A model generated the notes under the pieces. That model did not search any database, had not been told where the DNA came from, and worked only from the letters and a program-made list of their open reading frames with translations. 7,225 nt of DNA from Methylophilaceae bacterium (GTDB taxonomy: Bacteria; Pseudomonadota; Gammaproteobacteria; Burkholderiales; Methylophilaceae). This document shows, piece by piece, positions 5,122 through 7,225 of the stretch. Both the position numbers and the translations under genes were made by a program. The stretch lies in NCBI GenBank assembly GCA_025362115.1, contig JANYIK010000145.1:1-7225 (forward strand). Direction: 5' to 3'. Position 1 is the stretch's first letter; each line of letters opens with the position of its first letter.

Positions 5122-6917
5122 TGCAGCTCCTGATAAATTTTCTCAGCCAACACTTGACTAATACCATCCACCTGCGCCAACTCCTCGGCACTGGCATCGC
5201 GAACGCCCGCCAAACCGCCAAAGCGAGTGAGCAACTTCTGTCGCCGCTTTGCGCCTATACCGCCTATATCCTCCAAAGATGAGTGCAGCCTTGCCTTATC
5301 CCGCCGGCCTCTATGTCCAGTAATGGCAAAGCGATGCGCTTCATCGCGGATTTGTTGTAGCAAGTGTAGCCCAGGATTGTCCGCTGCAACGCGGAGCGGA
5401 ACTTCTTTTTCAGGAAAAAATAGCTGTTCCATGCCTGCTTTGCGCTCCACACCTTTGGCGATTCCCAGCAACTGTATACCTGTGAGGCCGATTTCCTGCA
5501 ACACTTCCACTGCCACACCCAACTGACCTTTGCCCCCATCAATAAACACCACGTCCGGCACCTTGCCCTCGCCCGCCGCGATTTTAGTATAGCGCCTTGT
5601 GAGCGCCTGGCGCATGGCAGCATAGTCGTCGCCCGGGATGATGTCACTGATGTTGTAACGGCGATATTCCGAGTTTTGCATAGCGCCCTTATCGAACACC
5701 ACACAACTCGCCACCGTCGCCTCGCCCATCGTGTGGCTGATGTCGAAACATTCGATGCGGTTGGCGGTTTCGGGCAGATCTAAAGCTTCCCTTAAAGCCT
5801 CCAGCCGCGCGCTTTGCGAGGCTTTTTGTGCCACGTGTTGGCGCAAAGCCAGCGTGGCATTGGTTTGCGCCATTTTCAACCACACCCGCCTATCGCCGCC
5901 GGTATAAGCGCTAATCTGCACCTTGCGCCCGACTTGCTCGGACAGCAGTTGCTCCAGCGCTTCCGGCTCAAAAACGCTGCTCACAATAATCAAGGGCGGT
6001 ACGGGTCGCGATAGATAATGCTGCCCAATAAAGGATTCCAGCGCCGTGGCCTCGTCACAACCCTCCGCATTTTTGGGAAAGAAGCTCCGGTCGCCCACGT
6101 GCCTCCCGCCGCGCACCATCACCAGATTCACACACAGCAAACCTTGCTCCGCCACGCATACCACCACGTCGGCATCGTTACTGCGAAAATCACTCACAAA
6201 CTGCTTGGTTTGCACGGTGCGCAGACTTTGCATGCGGTCCCGATATACGACTGCCAGCTCGTAATTCTGTGCCTCAGCCGCCGCATTCATACGCTCGGAA
6301 ATCTCGCCCATCACTTGCTGTTCCTTACCCTGTAAAAACAGGGCTGCTTGATGCACGTCATGCCGATAATCCTCAGCGCTGATATGGCCAACGCAGGGCG
6401 CGGTACAGCGCTCTATCTGATACTGAAGGCAAGGCCGCGAGCGGTTAGCAAACACACTGTTTTCGCAAGTTCTTAGCCTGAACACTTTTTGTAATAACTG
6501 TATGCTCTCGCGCACCGCCGAGGTATTGGCAAACGGCCCAAAATACTGATCCGCCTTGATTTGCGAGCCACGATGGAATGCCAGCAAAGGAAATTCGTCA
6601 CCCGTAATTTTGATATAGGGATAGCTTTTATCATCACGAAACAGCACGTTGTAACGCGGCATCAGGCTTTTGATGAGATTGTTTTCCAGCAGCAAAGCTT
6701 CGGCTTCGGAATTAGTGACGGTCGTTTCCAATCGCGCGATATGCGACACCATCATGCGCGTACGCGGACTGGGAAGATTTTTTTGAAAGTACGACGACAC
6801 GCGCTTTTTAAGGTCACGCGCCTTACCCACATAAATCACCTCATCGGCGGCATTGATCATGCGATAAATGCCGGGGAGATGCGGTAGCGTTTTCAGGACA
6901 GGTTTTGGGTCAAACAC
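5118..6917 (-). CDS. uvrC: UvrABC system protein C, excision nuclease subunit
   Basis: UvrC joins the UvrB-DNA complex at bulky lesions and cuts on both sides. All parts are present in 599 residues, near the usual 610. The GIY-YIG nuclease (about 11-90) makes the 3' cut: G16-I17-Y18, Y29-V30-G31, R39 and metal ligand E78. Four cysteines, C151, C163, C171 and C175, keep the spacing of the UvrC iron-sulfur cluster ligands. A UVR helical hairpin for UvrB contact covers about 203-238. The RNase H-like domain for the 5' cut has D392 (FDISH), D460 (FIDGGKGQ) and H528 (DEAHRFA). Tandem helix-hairpin-helix motifs end the protein (about 550-599). The start is GTG at 6917, directly after the TAA of the tautomerase gene, with only a weak GGA upstream, so coupling to the preceding gene is likely. 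No in-frame ATG gives a full GIY-YIG domain. Confidence 0.98.
   Translation of the reverse strand: MFDPKPVLKTLPHLPGIYRMINAADEVIYVGKARDLKKRVSSYFQKNLPSPRTRMMVSHIARLETTVTNSEAEALLLENNLIKSLMPRYNVLFRDDKSYPYIKITGDEFPLLAFHRGSQIKADQYFGPFANTSAVRESIQLLQKVFRLRTCENSVFANRSRPCLQYQIERCTAPCVGHISAEDYRHDVHQAALFLQGKEQQVMGEISERMNAAAEAQNYELAVVYRDRMQSLRTVQTKQFVSDFRSNDADVVVCVAEQGLLCVNLVMVRGGRHVGDRSFFPKNAEGCDEATALESFIGQHYLSRPVPPLIIVSSVFEPEALEQLLSEQVGRKVQISAYTGGDRRVWLKMAQTNATLALRQHVAQKASQSARLEALREALDLPETANRIECFDISHTMGEATVASCVVFDKGAMQNSEYRRYNISDIIPGDDYAAMRQALTRRYTKIAAGEGKVPDVVFIDGGKGQLGVAVEVLQEIGLTGIQLLGIAKGVERKAGMEQLFFPEKEVPLRVAADNPGLHLLQQIRDEAHRFAITGHRGRRDKARLHSSLEDIGGIGAKRRQKLLTRFGGLAGVRDASAEELAQVDGISQVLAEKIYQELH
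5127..5131 (-). promoter_or_regulatory. Ribosome binding site deciding the TTG start of pgsA
   Basis: AGGAG on the minus strand ends 5 nt before TTG 5121 and lies within the last codons of uvrC. No ATG or GTG occurs in the pgsA frame nearby that would fit better, so this site settles the unusual start codon. Confidence 0.75.
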
Positions 6918-7100
6918 TTATTCGTCCAGCAAGCGCCCCGCAATCGCCCAATCCTCATACGCTACTTCTTCAAACGTAATATAGGTGTACTGCGGCGGTT
7001 TATGGGCGTGGCGCTCCAGCGTGGCGGTGATTTCTTGCGCGATCTTTTGTTTTTGTTCGCGAGTGATAGAGCCAGCAAGTTTCACATTCACATAAGGCAT
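6918..7100 (-). CDS. Small tautomerase-fold protein, 4-oxalocrotonate tautomerase family
   Basis: The 60-residue protein has the size of a 4-oxalocrotonate tautomerase monomer, which uses its N-terminal proline as catalytic base after removal of Met. MPYVNVKLAG followed by REQK is the family N-terminal strand and helix start, so Pro1 is present. Aligning EQK with 4-OT (mature numbering), the two substrate-binding arginines R11 and R39 appear as Ile and Tyr, and F50 as Trp. The usual dicarboxylate substrate is therefore unlikely and the reaction is unknown. A GAGG motif ends 7 nt before the ATG, inside the upstream gene, whose last codons overlap this start by 13 bp. The stop TAA touches the uvrC GTG. 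Cytosolic, probably a hexamer by family analogy. Its link to neighbouring repair genes is not evident from the sequence. Confidence 0.85.
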   Translation of the reverse strand: MPYVNVKLAGSITREQKQKIAQEITATLERHAHKPPQYTYITFEEVAYEDWAIAGRLLDE

Positions 7101-7225
7101 GATAAATCCTCTCTTATCTGCGAAAAAACGGCCTCAAACATAGGCGTGGTCAAACGTTTAGTTTGCGTATTGTAGCGACTGCAATGGTAGCTGTCATGCA
7201 GGCGCAAACCATTGGGCAAATGATG
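7088..7225 (-). CDS. Uracil-DNA glycosylase-like protein, C-terminal fragment (cut by window edge)
   Basis: The last 45 codons of a gene enter from the right edge and end at TGA 7090-7088, 13 bp inside the tautomerase gene. The peptide holds LHDSYHCSRYNTQT followed by RLT and MFEAVF. This matches the second active-site motif of family 4/5 uracil-DNA glycosylases as I know it (H-x-S-R-x-N-x-x-T-G-R-L-T), whose His contacts the flipped uracil. The Gly usual before RLT is Lys here. Such enzymes remove uracil from DNA and carry an iron-sulfur cluster near the N-terminus, which lies outside the window. Family 5 seems a little likelier than family 4 because of the SYHxSR form, but the fragment is short. 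A base-excision enzyme ahead of uvrC would make this a DNA-repair cluster. Confidence 0.75.
   Translation of the reverse strand, partial: HHLPNGLRLHDSYHCSRYNTQTKRLTTPMFEAVFSQIREDLSCLM
7107..7113 (-). promoter_or_regulatory. Ribosome binding site of the tautomerase gene
   Basis: GAGAGGA on the minus strand, with the GAGG core ending 7 nt before ATG 7100, lies within the coding end of the glycosylase-like gene. It supports the overlapping start and MPYVN as the true N-terminus, which matters because Pro must follow Met in this family. Confidence 0.65.

Noticed and set aside
5227..6887. Several open frames inside uvrC on both strands
   Set aside because: uvrC is complete with all catalytic residues; these frames lack motifs and are shadows.
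1..7225. CRISPR array, insertion sequence or prophage
   Set aside because: No regularly spaced identical repeats, transposase, integrase or terminal inverted repeats were seen on either strand.

Overview
The window reads almost entirely on the minus strand. It looks like a chromosomal piece of a Gram-negative proteobacterium. A betaproteobacterium is my best guess, from the style of UvrC, PgsA and the two-partner secretion proteins and from tRNA genes that encode their CCA ends; this is inference and no genus is claimed.

Right part (7225 down to about 4555): a tightly packed housekeeping cluster, transcribed right to left. It holds the C-terminal end of a uracil-DNA glycosylase-like protein, a 60-residue tautomerase-fold protein, uvrC (nucleotide excision repair incision nuclease) and pgsA (phosphatidylglycerophosphate synthase). 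The genes overlap by 13 bp, abut with no gap, and overlap by 4 bp, so translational coupling is likely. uvrC starts with GTG and pgsA with TTG.

Middle (4558 to 4310): tRNA-Gly(GCC) and tRNA-Cys(GCA) follow pgsA, the same order as uvrC-pgsA-glyW-cysT in Escherichia coli. A near-consensus sigma-70 promoter overlaps the pgsA stop codon and should drive the tRNAs separately. An 11-bp perfect hairpin with T-rich flanks lies between the two tRNAs.

Stretch 3987-4309 is AT-rich and has no credible gene. It holds an 8-bp-arm palindrome, a short direct repeat and probably the promoter of the next operon.

Left part (3986 down to 1): a two-partner (type Vb) secretion operon. The outer-membrane transporter TpsB (552 aa, signal peptide, two POTRA domains, barrel with IRG and FWDAG motifs) comes first. 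After 12 bp comes tpsA, a filamentous-haemagglutinin-type exoprotein, open for 771 codons and running off the left edge. TpsB would carry TpsA across the outer membrane. The visible TpsA has a signal peptide, a TPS secretion domain with an NPNG motif, a characteristic GGFVETSGK / LLLDPTDI segment and the start of a repetitive beta-helix stalk with units of about 94 residues. This operon is the accessory part of the window. I see no CRISPR array, insertion sequence, rRNA or phage gene.
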